Shown here in pieces: positions 7,995 through 16,777 of a stretch of DNA of 64,000 nt. Below the pieces are notes generated by a model. The model had not been told where the DNA came from. It did no database searches and saw only the letters and a program-made list of their open reading frames with translations. The stretch comes from Embleya scabrispora (lineage in GTDB: Bacteria; Actinomycetota; Actinomycetes; Streptomycetales; Streptomycetaceae): the NCBI RefSeq assembly GCF_002024165.1, contig NZ_MWQN01000001.1:4877501-4941500 (forward strand), written 5' to 3'. The stretch's first letter is position 1; each line of letters opens with the position of its first letter. The position numbers were made by a program, and so were the translations under genes.

Positions 7995-9146
7995 TCAGGG
8001 GATCTCCATCGCTGCGTTGTAGCGGCCATCACTGCGGTCGTAGATGACCAGGACGGGATGGACGTTCGCGTCGTGGAGACGGCCGAGGGCCACGGCGGCA
8101 GACACGGGGGCCGCTGCCAGCACGTGCAGGCGCCTGATGTGCTTGTGCCGGGCTTCGAGATCGGACATCAGCGACCTCAACGTGGAGCTGTACGCGTTCA
8201 GCGTGTCCACGGAGTTGACGACGTCAACGGACGGGGTGACGCCATGCGGACTAACCCGCCAGCGGGGCAGGTCCTGCAGGTCGCTGGGAAGCTCCGCCTC
8301 CTGGATGCTGCCCGAGATGTTCAGCAGCAGAAGTCCCTCGGTGGCCTGTTTCTGAGCACCAGGCATGGCCTCGACGCTGAAATCTGCTGGTGCCGTCAGT
8401 GTCTCCGGCCATGTCCAGGCTTCCGTGCTGCGGTGGCGCTGGTAGATGGTCACCGCGAAGGTGTCATCAAGACGGGAACCGAAGTACACCAGCAGCGGAA
8501 GGCGGGCAAACCCGAAGACGCTGACGTGACGCACCGAGTCCTGCCGTACGGCCTCCGCCAGCCGGTATTCGAGCACCTGGTTGATCCTCCGGCGACACTG
8601 CTGCCAGTACGCCGGTTCTCCACGTTCCTCGCCGACCACCTGCCGCAGATCTACTTCGAAGCCGTCTCCGTGAAGGCTTAGCGGGAACTCTGGGAAGCGG
8701 CCCTCGGATCGGATCACTGCCTCCGCCGTGGTGGCCTTGGTCAGTTCGACCTCTTGGCCCCGAACGCTGCCGATGAGGCGGATGACGACTGTGCCGTCCG
8801 TGGGGTTCAGACCAGTGACCCTGCGGATCCACTCCTCGCGCTCGCGCTTGATCTGGCGCAGCCGCTCCACCGTCACAAGGTCTAGCGAACCCCTGCGGTC
8901 GATCTCATCGTGCTCGCCGCGGCACAGCAGCATCAGGTTCTCGGCCAGGTCACGCTGGTCCACCGGCAGCGGATCGCCGCCCCGTGGGGACCCCGGGGCC
9001 GTGTCCTGCCCCACGATGTGCGCCAGCTCGCCGAGCCTGAACTCCCGGTATGTCAGCTTTCCTTCCAGCAGATACGCGCCGCACAACTCGCATCTGCCTC
9101 CCGCTCGCACCCACGCCTTGAGCCGCTCCGTTTCCGAGACCGCCAC
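7995..9146 (-). CDS. CBASS effector Cap5: HNH nuclease fused to SAVED sensor
   Basis: 383 residues, transcribed toward Cap2. The N-terminus is an HNH nuclease with zinc cysteines: CELC (19-22), ELAHIVG (H43), ENLMLLCRGEHDEID (N70, C75, H79). Residues about 120-383 match a SAVED domain, ending with the conserved pattern in which a long helix (LEARHKHIRRLHVLAAAPVSAAVALGRL) precedes PVLVIYDRSD. SAVED binds the cyclic nucleotide and activates DNA cleavage by HNH, killing the infected cell. GTG 9146 was chosen because AAGGGGG lies 6-7 nt upstream; the longer frame from 9194 lacks homology. Divergent from the STAND NTPase across a 244-bp gap. Opposite orientation to the synthase operon means separate control. 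Confidence 0.87.
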   Translation of the reverse strand: MAVSETERLKAWVRAGGRCELCGAYLLEGKLTYREFRLGELAHIVGQDTAPGSPRGGDPLPVDQRDLAENLMLLCRGEHDEIDRRGSLDLVTVERLRQIKREREEWIRRVTGLNPTDGTVVIRLIGSVRGQEVELTKATTAEAVIRSEGRFPEFPLSLHGDGFEVDLRQVVGEERGEPAYWQQCRRRINQVLEYRLAEAVRQDSVRHVSVFGFARLPLLVYFGSRLDDTFAVTIYQRHRSTEAWTWPETLTAPADFSVEAMPGAQKQATEGLLLLNISGSIQEAELPSDLQDLPRWRVSPHGVTPSVDVVNSVDTLNAYSSTLRSLMSDLEARHKHIRRLHVLAAAPVSAAVALGRLHDANVHPVLVIYDRSDGRYNAAMEIP

Positions 9147-9390
9147 CGGACACCCCCTTTTGATGCGTATGTAAACAGACAGATCACAAACCACAGCCTT
9201 ACAAGCACATCACGAACCCCAGAAGCAACCGTGCAACTCACGGGCCTGTACTTCACATCCCAGGACGCAACCGCTGGCCCACTGCGTTTCCGTGCGGCGA
9301 GACTTGGGGAAGCTGTGTTCCATGGCCAGCGGCGGCAGCCCGACACCGGTGCCCTGACTGCGGGCATCCGGCGCGGGGGCGGGGGTTGCA

Positions 9391-12300
9391 GTGGGTGCGG
9401 ATTCGGATGGTGGGCGGGTCGCTGCCCGGGGATTCCAGTACCAGTATCTGCGGACGTTGGAGGCTTTGCTTGCTTCGATGACCGATCAGTCTGCGGTGGC
9501 TTCGTGTCGGATCGAGGGGCCAGTGACCGCCACTTCGCTCCACGAGGTAGACGCGGTCGATTTCGACTTGGCGGACGCCCTTGGCCGCTCGTTGGTGGCG
9601 GTGCAGGTCAAGAGTTCCGGCCAAGGGCGGCCACTTAGCGCGCCGCGGGCTCTGGAAGTGCTCGTCCAGTTAGTGTCCGGCCTGTCCTCGCAGCGGTACG
9701 AACTGATCACCAACGCCCGACCCGACGAGCGGTGCGCACGCCTGGCCGACATGTTGGCGACGCTTAACTGCGACCCGGTACGGCTGCGTCAGGAGTTGGA
9801 GGACTTCTTCAGCGCCGCGCCGGCGTCGTTGCGACGTCTCGCGACGCTGACCCCGGAGCAGTGGCAGCGGCTGGCGACGATGCGGATCGTGTTCGACACA
9901 CGGGACGAGGACGGCCTGCGCGTGGATCTCCACAATCGGTTGTGCGCACTGCGGCACGGCAGCGAACAGGGGCTGTCCGTCCGCTCTGCCGGTCTGGTCC
10001 TGGGCTTTCTGGTGGCCGAGGTCCTTCGGCGGGCCGCGAACCCGCCGTCGAGTGGGTGGGACCTGGAGGACTTCCGGGCGTGTGTGCGGGTCGACGACGA
10101 TGTCCTGGTGACGGCGTTGGGCCGACAGGACTACGGCGTCGTGGCTGGCCCGCTGCCACCGGTCCCGGACATCAGCCGTCCGCAGCTGTTGGAAGAGGTC
10201 GCTGCGGTGCTCCACCCAGCTGCTCCCACTGCAGGCGTCGCCGTCTGTGTCCTCAGCGGCTTGTCAGGGATCGGAAAGTCGAGTCTGGCAGCGGGGTATG
10301 TGGCGGCGCAGGCGTACCGCTACGACATGGTGTTCTGGATGGACGCCTCCACTCCGCAGACTCTGGCGGGTGCGTTTGCGCGGCTGCTCGCGCATTTGGG
10401 CGCTCCCAACGATGCGGCGCTGGACCCGGTCTTCGTCCGGGAGCGAGTGCATATCCTGCTGCAGCGGACGCCGGGGCCCTGGCTGCTGGTGTTCGATGAC
10501 GCCTCTCCCGGCATGCTGCAGGAGTGGCTTCCTCCGCTGGGGCGAGGCCAGGTGCTTGTGACTTCTACCTCCCGCAGGTGGCGCGGTGCCCTGGGCCTGG
10601 TGGAGGTGGACGCTCTGGAACCGCCGCAGGCCCTTGACCTGCTTCGGCTCCGCCTGGGTCTGCGCGACGACCAGGGCACCTCTCACGAAGAGGCCTTGAC
10701 CGGATTGGTGGAGGCATTGGGGCGGTGGCCGCTGGCAATCGAACTTGCCGCGGGCTACCTCGTGGACAGCCGGCTCAGCCCCGAACGGGTCGGCGAATAC
10801 CAGTCGCGGCTGCTGTCCGTCGCGCTGGACGACGAGACGGTCCTACCGCCCGGCTACCCGCGGACACTGGTTGCCGCTGTGACCCTGAGCCTGGAAAGGC
10901 TGTACGAAAGTGCCCGTCGCAGCCCGGAGATCCTGGTCGGGTGCCGAAGCCTGCTGCTGTCGTTCTGCTGCTTCGCGGCGCAGCGCATTCCGGTACACCT
11001 TGCATTCGTGAGTGCGTTCGTGTCAGGCGCGGAGTTGCCTAACACCCGTGTGCAGTTGATGTTCGATGAGGCAGCCTCACCGCTGCGCGACATCCTGCGT
11101 GAGCTGTTCGCGCTGTCCTTCGTGCGCCCCGACGCCCGGTTGCCACCCAACGAGATGCGTGATGCGGTTCCTGGCGGCGAGGAGACCGTGTCGATGAATA
11201 CAGTGCTCCAGCTTGTGCTGGACCGATTACTGAGCCAGCGCTTCAACAAGGTCCAGATTCTGCAATGGGCGTGCGCCCACACGAACGCGTGGCTGGCCCA
11301 GGCAGTTGACGACGGTCAGAGCGACCGGGCATGGGATCTAGCCCAGCACGCCGCCGTCCTGGCTGATCAGGTGCAGAATGGCGATATTGCGACGCTCCAT
11401 ACTGCACTCCTGTTGGGCAACCTCGCCGCGTTCCAGAGCGATCATGGTCGTTATGATCTGGCCCGCCTGCTCCTGGAGCGTGAGCTGGAGTGGTTCGCCA
11501 GCGGTCGTGTCCACGCGAATCGAGTCACAGCGCAGGCACGGCTCCAACTCGCTTCACTGATTGATCTAACCGCCTCTGCGGACGCCGGCGAACAAACTGT
11601 TCTCCAACTCGTCCCCGTCCTGGATCACCTCGCTGCTCTGCCTGCGGCGGACCACCGCAACTACGCCGATGTGATCACGCAGGCTCTGATTCTCCTGCAG
11701 CGTGCATCTCGCCGTACTTCCCGCAGCACCGTCATCGATCAGCTCCTGGCACGGTTTCAGAAACTGGCCGATCCCTTGCCCGACACACCGAAGATCCGTG
11801 CCATGCAGCAGCTCGTCTCTCTCGGTGCCCTCATGGAGGAAGGGCGAGCAAGCGATGCGGAGCAGGCCGCCATCAGAGCGTTGGACCTGATCGGCTCGCC
11901 CTGGACCAGCCAGGCGGCAGAGGCCCGTCGGCTGCTGATCGAAGCGTTGGCCCTGCAACATAAATGGGAGCAGGCCGACGCCGAGTACACCCGATTTCGG
12001 CGCTACCTCGGTCCACGGACTCTGCACCGCCTCACGGTGAACTACCTCGTCCACAATCTCGGTCAGTGCACCGCGATGATGTGGGTCCTCACTGGTAACG
12101 ACGCAGCGCTCGCCCTGCTCGACCGACTGGTCGAGGATACCGGCTCTTATCATGACCATCTCGCCGAGAACGACTATGACCGCACCCGCTTCCAACTTCT
12201 GCGCGCCGTACACGCCGCAGCACACGAGGTCGTCAAAGTCGACGAGCCCACCATTCCGGGAGTAGCGCGCCCCACTGATTTCGTGACCCTGTTGTCGCAG

Positions 12301-13074
12301 ATCGCTACCCTGCCGTTCGCGGATGCGCCGCTGCGCGCACACGCCTGGGAGGTAATTTTCGGGGGACTGCATACCCGATTGACCGTCCGCTTCGGCGAAG
12401 CAATGCATGGCCGGATCCACTCCCATGAGAGCGCAGCACTTGCCGAGCTGCCACCCTCAATGGGGGCACAGCTCGATGTGGCGCTTCGTGAGACGCCCAC
12501 GCTGGGGTACCTCGGCCTGTCGACCGATGCCGGCTTTGCCGCCCTCGGATTCCGCAGCAACATCGACCTGCTGGGCCCCAGCATCCCGGGGTTGTCCGGT
12601 CCGCTCCCTCTGGTGCTGCTGGAACCCAAAACTCGGCACCTGGTTAGTGCTGCCGACGGCACCATGGTCGACGCGCAGCTGCATTGGCTTTGCGCGCACG
12701 GACTACGCCGTCTATGGGGGTTCCAGGCTGTTCCCTCAAGCGCAGACCTGACGCTGCGCCCCGGCGGGACCTCCTCGCTCCTGCTCGACAGCAAGGAGGG
12801 TGTGGTGACCCGCATATACGCCAAGCCCAACCCTGCCTGGCAGAAGGCCATCCAGCGGCGCGGCACGGCTCTGATCATTGCCTGCTACGCCTTTGCTCTC
12901 GGCGAGCCCCTCCTGAGCCGGACGATCCTGTCCTCGCCCCTCAGTACAGCCCAGCGTTTCCAGGAAGCGCTCACTGAGGGAACCCTGGCCGCGTCTATGG
13001 TCAGATGGACAGACCCACGCCCGCCCTCCGCACGCAAGCGGCCATGCACCAGCAGGAAGCGCCGCCGCCGATAG
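9391..13074 (+). CDS. STAND NTPase with nuclease-like N-terminus (probable antiphage sensor)
   Basis: 1227 residues. Residues 10-230 begin ARGFQYQYLRTLEALL and contain VDAVDFDL (55-60) and LVAVQVKSS (K74), a PD-(D/E)XK-like core in which the usual glutamate is glutamine (QxK), like DUF4297/Cap4-type nuclease regions. Residues 280-520 are an NB-ARC-type ATPase: SGLSGIGKSSLA (Walker A, 289-300), WLLVFDDAS (Walker B), VLVTSTSRRW (sensor) and GRWPLAIELAAGYL (GxP motif). The remaining 700 residues are helical and TPR-like, the expected target-recognition part. Such proteins form oligomers on recognising a phage protein and activate the N-terminal effector. GTG 9391 follows a G-rich SD. The location next to CBASS supports a defence role; the ligand is unknown. 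Confidence 0.75.
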   Translation: MGADSDGGRVAARGFQYQYLRTLEALLASMTDQSAVASCRIEGPVTATSLHEVDAVDFDLADALGRSLVAVQVKSSGQGRPLSAPRALEVLVQLVSGLSSQRYELITNARPDERCARLADMLATLNCDPVRLRQELEDFFSAAPASLRRLATLTPEQWQRLATMRIVFDTRDEDGLRVDLHNRLCALRHGSEQGLSVRSAGLVLGFLVAEVLRRAANPPSSGWDLEDFRACVRVDDDVLVTALGRQDYGVVAGPLPPVPDISRPQLLEEVAAVLHPAAPTAGVAVCVLSGLSGIGKSSLAAGYVAAQAYRYDMVFWMDASTPQTLAGAFARLLAHLGAPNDAALDPVFVRERVHILLQRTPGPWLLVFDDASPGMLQEWLPPLGRGQVLVTSTSRRWRGALGLVEVDALEPPQALDLLRLRLGLRDDQGTSHEEALTGLVEALGRWPLAIELAAGYLVDSRLSPERVGEYQSRLLSVALDDETVLPPGYPRTLVAAVTLSLERLYESARRSPEILVGCRSLLLSFCCFAAQRIPVHLAFVSAFVSGAELPNTRVQLMFDEAASPLRDILRELFALSFVRPDARLPPNEMRDAVPGGEETVSMNTVLQLVLDRLLSQRFNKVQILQWACAHTNAWLAQAVDDGQSDRAWDLAQHAAVLADQVQNGDIATLHTALLLGNLAAFQSDHGRYDLARLLLERELEWFASGRVHANRVTAQARLQLASLIDLTASADAGEQTVLQLVPVLDHLAALPAADHRNYADVITQALILLQRASRRTSRSTVIDQLLARFQKLADPLPDTPKIRAMQQLVSLGALMEEGRASDAEQAAIRALDLIGSPWTSQAAEARRLLIEALALQHKWEQADAEYTRFRRYLGPRTLHRLTVNYLVHNLGQCTAMMWVLTGNDAALALLDRLVEDTGSYHDHLAENDYDRTRFQLLRAVHAAAHEVVKVDEPTIPGVARPTDFVTLLSQIATLPFADAPLRAHAWEVIFGGLHTRLTVRFGEAMHGRIHSHESAALAELPPSMGAQLDVALRETPTLGYLGLSTDAGFAALGFRSNIDLLGPSIPGLSGPLPLVLLEPKTRHLVSAADGTMVDAQLHWLCAHGLRRLWGFQAVPSSADLTLRPGGTSSLLLDSKEGVVTRIYAKPNPAWQKAIQRRGTALIIACYAFALGEPLLSRTILSSPLSTAQRFQEALTEGTLAASMVRWTDPRPPSARKRPCTSRKRRRR

Positions 13075-13232
13075 CGTGTGACCAAAGGCAGTGCCCTGGA
13101 GAGGGCTCTTCCACGTTTTTCGTAGCTGGTGATCGAGACACACCGCGGGTGCACTGACCACAGAGGGGCCTCAATGTGGCGATTAGCTGACCTGGGCTGA
13201 CTACGAGTGCTCAGCGCGAGCCGTGCAGGCGG

Positions 13233-14774
13233 TCACTGCTCGTAGGACCAGGCGCGGCCGGTCTGTCGGTATTGCTCGACGGGGATGGGCTCGACGTCGG
13301 CTCGCATTCGCGCGGTGTACAGCAGGCCGTCGAGGTGGTCGATTTCGTGGTGGATTAGGCGGGCGAGGCCGCGTTGGTAGGTGGTGATCGTCGGCTGGCC
13401 GTCCGGGTTGGTGGTCTCCACGGTGATCCGCAGCGGGCGGGGGACCAGGCCGCGGACGTCGAAGAAAGACAGGCAGCCTTCGAACTGTTCGTCCGTCTCG
13501 TCGGCGTGCCCGGTAATGCGCGGGTTCAGCAGGACGATCGGCGGAGCATCAGGGTCGGCAGGCCGGACGATGGCGGCGGCCCGGTCGATCCCGACCTGTG
13601 GTGCCGCGATGCCCATGCCCTTGGCGAAGGGGTGGACCTGGCCGATGCGCTCCATCGCGATGAACAGTTTCTCGACGACCTCCTCGGCGCTCTCGCGCTC
13701 GGTTGGCAGGTCGAAAGGGCGGGCGGGCTCGGCGAGGATGGGGGTGCCCTCCTGGACGACGCCGAGGTCACGCATCCGGTCGCTGGGCCGCACCTGGGTC
13801 ACCTGAACTCCCCTTGAATCGTGTCGTGTTCGTTCGGCTCGGGCTCGGAATCGCCATTCCAGACGGTAGCGGGCGTGGAGGGTGGGCGTGGACGTGCTCC
13901 AGGAGAAGACCTGCAAACCGGCCTCGTCGCGCCGGATCGGGGCGGTTCGCAGCGGCACCGCTTCGGCGGTCATCGACGTCTCGGTGCCCCAGACCGCCGG
14001 GTCGAGTTCGGCGGGGAAGGCGAGTTCGACCTCCAGGTGCTCGGTGGGCAGGCGGACCGCGCGCTGGAACCAGCGGCCCCACTTCTCCTCGCCGACCGTG
14101 TAGGCGTATTCGATCCACACCGACTCGCCCGGGTACAGCGGGAAGCGGCCCTGCTCGTTCTCGAAGAGCAGCCAGATCTCCTTGAACGCGTCGCGGTCGT
14201 GCTTGGCCTGCCAGTTCATTGCCTCTCCGCGGCAGGTCGCGGTCAGCGCGAGTTCGTCCCAGGTCAGCGGGTGTTCGCGATAGTGCGCGTTGGAGCGCTC
14301 CGGCTCGCCGGGGTAGCGGTCCACGCTGATGCGGATCAGGTAGCGGGTGATCGGCTCGCCGCCGGTGTTGCGCAGCAGTCGGCGCATCGTCAGCCGGTAG
14401 CCGGCACCGTCGAACTCCATGCGGGCGGCGTCGTGTTCGACGATGATCGCCGATCCGGTCGCGTACGGCTGCTCTGTCCGGCGGTGCGCCGGCGGGGCGG
14501 TGCCCGGCGCGGTCCGGCTTCTGGCCGCCTCATAGTCCAACCAGCGCTTCCACAGGGCCTTGCCCGCGTTCAGGATGTCCTCGGCTCGGCGGGCGAAGTC
14601 TTCGGTGGGCTTGTGCCGCCCTGACTCCACGTGGCTCACGTACGACGGGTCGAAGCCCATCTTGATGGCCAACTTCCGCTTGGACAGGCCCCGCACCTCG
14701 CGCCAATGGGCGATCTCCGCTGCGAACGCCTCGGCGGCCTGCTCGACCGTCAGGGTGTCGTCCCGCGCGTCCAT
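13233..14774 (-). CDS. XRE-type DNA-binding domain fused to a peptide deformylase domain
   Basis: 513 residues. Residues 20-65 form an XRE helix-turn-helix (GLSKRKLAIKMGFDPSYVSHVESGRHKPT). Residues about 115-330 are a beta-rich region of unknown function with many aromatic/acidic positions. Residues 340-513 are a peptide deformylase fold with all metal and catalytic motifs: GMGIAAPQVG (Q393), EGCLSFFD (C434) and HHEIDHLDG (H476, E477, H480). So the deformylase site looks active, but the fusion to a repressor is not the housekeeping form. ATG 14774 was chosen (G-rich SD, XRE domain just downstream). It is divergent from the glycosyltransferase operon and could be its autoregulator, or respond to formylated peptides; both are inference. 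Confidence 0.8.
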   Translation of the reverse strand: MDARDDTLTVEQAAEAFAAEIAHWREVRGLSKRKLAIKMGFDPSYVSHVESGRHKPTEDFARRAEDILNAGKALWKRWLDYEAARSRTAPGTAPPAHRRTEQPYATGSAIIVEHDAARMEFDGAGYRLTMRRLLRNTGGEPITRYLIRISVDRYPGEPERSNAHYREHPLTWDELALTATCRGEAMNWQAKHDRDAFKEIWLLFENEQGRFPLYPGESVWIEYAYTVGEEKWGRWFQRAVRLPTEHLEVELAFPAELDPAVWGTETSMTAEAVPLRTAPIRRDEAGLQVFSWSTSTPTLHARYRLEWRFRARAERTRHDSRGVQVTQVRPSDRMRDLGVVQEGTPILAEPARPFDLPTERESAEEVVEKLFIAMERIGQVHPFAKGMGIAAPQVGIDRAAAIVRPADPDAPPIVLLNPRITGHADETDEQFEGCLSFFDVRGLVPRPLRITVETTNPDGQPTITTYQRGLARLIHHEIDHLDGLLYTARMRADVEPIPVEQYRQTGRAWSYEQ

Positions 14775-14918
14775 CGAAGCCCCCGCCCTGGCCGCCGGAT
14801 GAGATGAGTGAACCGTGAGTGATCGCAATTCATCATGTTGTCACGGTCCTGATCGCCAGTTTCCTTCTTTCACCGACCCGGGTCGAGCCCCGGGCTCCGA
14901 GAAGGAGGGTCGCACGCG

Positions 14919-16076
14919 ATGCGCCTGCTCTACCTGCTCAACGTCTCCAACGCCGGCCGCTTGACCGCCGATTCCGGCTTCACCTTTGCCGACCTGCTGG
15001 CTCCGGCCCTGGTGGATGCCGGGGTGGAGGTGATCGTGGCGTCCCCGGTCCCGGCCGGTGACGAGCGTGTGCACTTCACCCGGACGGCTTCGCCGTCCAC
15101 CAAGTACCGGGCCCGCTTCAACCCGGGCATGGGTGCGATGGTGCGGCTGTTCCGGCACCACCGGCCCGACGTCGTCGTGGCCAACCAGATCGAGGCCGCA
15201 CCGGCGATCCGGGCCGCCCTGCTGGAGGCCGGCGTGGACGCGCGGATCGCCGGCTACTGCCACTACCTGCCGTTCTCCTTCACCGACACCGGCAAGCTGG
15301 AGCTGGACCCGGCGATGGACGACGGCGGGTTGGGCCGCAGTGTGCTGCTGGCCTTCGCCGCGGGCCTGGCGGCCTGCGACCGCGTCCTGGTCCACTCCTC
15401 CACCGCGGCCTCCTGGACCAGCGCGGCTGCCGCCCGCACCGGCGTGGAACTCCTCGGCGAGAAGTTGCACGTGGTGCCCGCTCCCAGGGACGTGCGCCTG
15501 GTGCGCGACCCAGCCGACATCACCCCGCCGGCAGGGCAGGCCACCGGCATCTACAACCACCGTCTGTACGCCCACTACGGCACCTCCCGCTTCACCCGGC
15601 TCGCTCGCCGGCTCGTCGCCGAGGCCCCGGTGCGGCTCACGGTGATGGACCTGTTCGGCACCCGCAGCCCCGAGCGCGTCCGCTTGGACCCAAGCCCCGA
15701 GCAGCACTTGGGAGAGCTGGCCGCCGTCGACGGTGTGGCGATCGCCTCCGACCGCGGCGACCGCATCCGCTACCGCAACCTGCTGGCCGAAGCCCACTTC
15801 GGCATCGCGCCGTTTCGGCCCGGCTGCCCCTGGTCCATGTCGGTGATCGACTGCCAGGCGATGGGCCTGCCCGTGATCGGCCCACGCACCGGCTGGCCGG
15901 CCGAGCACATCGACCCCGAGCTGCTGTTCGACACCGACGACCAAGCCGTCGGGATCGCCAACCGCCTCGCCACAGACCCGGAGTTCTACCGGCTGCACGC
16001 CAAGCGGGCACACGCCTCCACCGCCGATCTCGCGCCCGCCGCGGTGGCCGCCCGCTACCTGGAGGCGATCAAGTGA
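14919..16076 (+). CDS. Glycosyltransferase, GT4-like (GT-B fold)
   Basis: 385 residues, first gene of a coupled operon. The N-terminal half starts MRLLYLLNVSNAGR and has RHHRPDVVVANQIEAAPAIR, typical of a GT-B acceptor domain. The C-terminal half has the donor-binding region: AEAHFGIAPFRPGCPWSMSV followed by DCQAMGLPVIG, where a GT4 enzyme carries its conserved glutamate; here the residue is aspartate. SD AGGAGGG lies 11 nt upstream of ATG 14919. The stop overlaps the next start (GTGA). Donor and acceptor are unknown. Confidence 0.65.
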   Translation: MRLLYLLNVSNAGRLTADSGFTFADLLAPALVDAGVEVIVASPVPAGDERVHFTRTASPSTKYRARFNPGMGAMVRLFRHHRPDVVVANQIEAAPAIRAALLEAGVDARIAGYCHYLPFSFTDTGKLELDPAMDDGGLGRSVLLAFAAGLAACDRVLVHSSTAASWTSAAAARTGVELLGEKLHVVPAPRDVRLVRDPADITPPAGQATGIYNHRLYAHYGTSRFTRLARRLVAEAPVRLTVMDLFGTRSPERVRLDPSPEQHLGELAAVDGVAIASDRGDRIRYRNLLAEAHFGIAPFRPGCPWSMSVIDCQAMGLPVIGPRTGWPAEHIDPELLFDTDDQAVGIANRLATDPEFYRLHAKRAHASTADLAPAAVAARYLEAIK

Positions 16077-16777
16077 GCGGCTTCGACGCGGTCCAACTCT
16101 CCTACGACGAGCCCCTGGCCGACTCCCTGCACACCCGCTTGGCTCGGGTGCTGGGCGACAACGTCAAGCGTCTACACGGGGTACGCGGGATGCGCCGCGC
16201 CTACCGGCTGACCGCCGAACTGGTCGACACCGACCAGTTCTTCCTCGCAGACGGTGACTTCGCCATCGACCACGCGTTCCCCGCCGCCGAGGTGGAGCCG
16301 CTGGCGAACGGTGTGTCCATGCGGGTCTGGCGGGCCGTCAACCCGGTCAACGGCCTCACCTACGGCTACGGCGGTCTCAAGCTGATTCGCACCGGTGCGC
16401 TGCGCGAGATGGGTCAGGCGGTCGACGTGCTGGCCGCGCTGCCCGGACGCGTCGAGTTCAGCGAGCACACCGCCGGCACCACGCTGTTCAACCAGACCCC
16501 GTTCCACGCCTGGAAGGCAGGCTTCCGCGAGTGCGCGATGCTCGCGCGCGGCAGCGAGTACGGCATGACCGACACCTCGGCCCAGGAACGCATCATGGCC
16601 TGGACAACGAGCAAGGACGGCGACTTCGCGCACTACGCGGCGGCCGGTGCCCGCGACGGGTGCGACTTCGCCCATTCGGCAGCCCGCGACCCCGAGCGGT
16701 TCGAGGCGCTCAACGACCCGACCTGGCTGCACCGGTACTTCACCACGCTGCACGGTGAGCAGGCGATCGCCGGATGA
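16073..16777 (+). CDS. Glycosyltransferase-like protein with DxD motif
   Basis: 234 residues, overlapping both neighbours by 4 bp, so translated with them. It contains QFFLADGDFAIDHAFP, a DxD-like metal/sugar-nucleotide site of GT-A enzymes, then TYGYGGLKLIRTGALR and FSEHTAGTTLFNQTPFHAWKAGFREC. The pattern resembles small GT-A-type proteins that act with a GT-B partner. I do not recognise the exact family. Start GTG 16073 is fixed by the 4-bp overlap. Confidence 0.5.
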   Translation: MSGFDAVQLSYDEPLADSLHTRLARVLGDNVKRLHGVRGMRRAYRLTAELVDTDQFFLADGDFAIDHAFPAAEVEPLANGVSMRVWRAVNPVNGLTYGYGGLKLIRTGALREMGQAVDVLAALPGRVEFSEHTAGTTLFNQTPFHAWKAGFRECAMLARGSEYGMTDTSAQERIMAWTTSKDGDFAHYAAAGARDGCDFAHSAARDPERFEALNDPTWLHRYFTTLHGEQAIAG

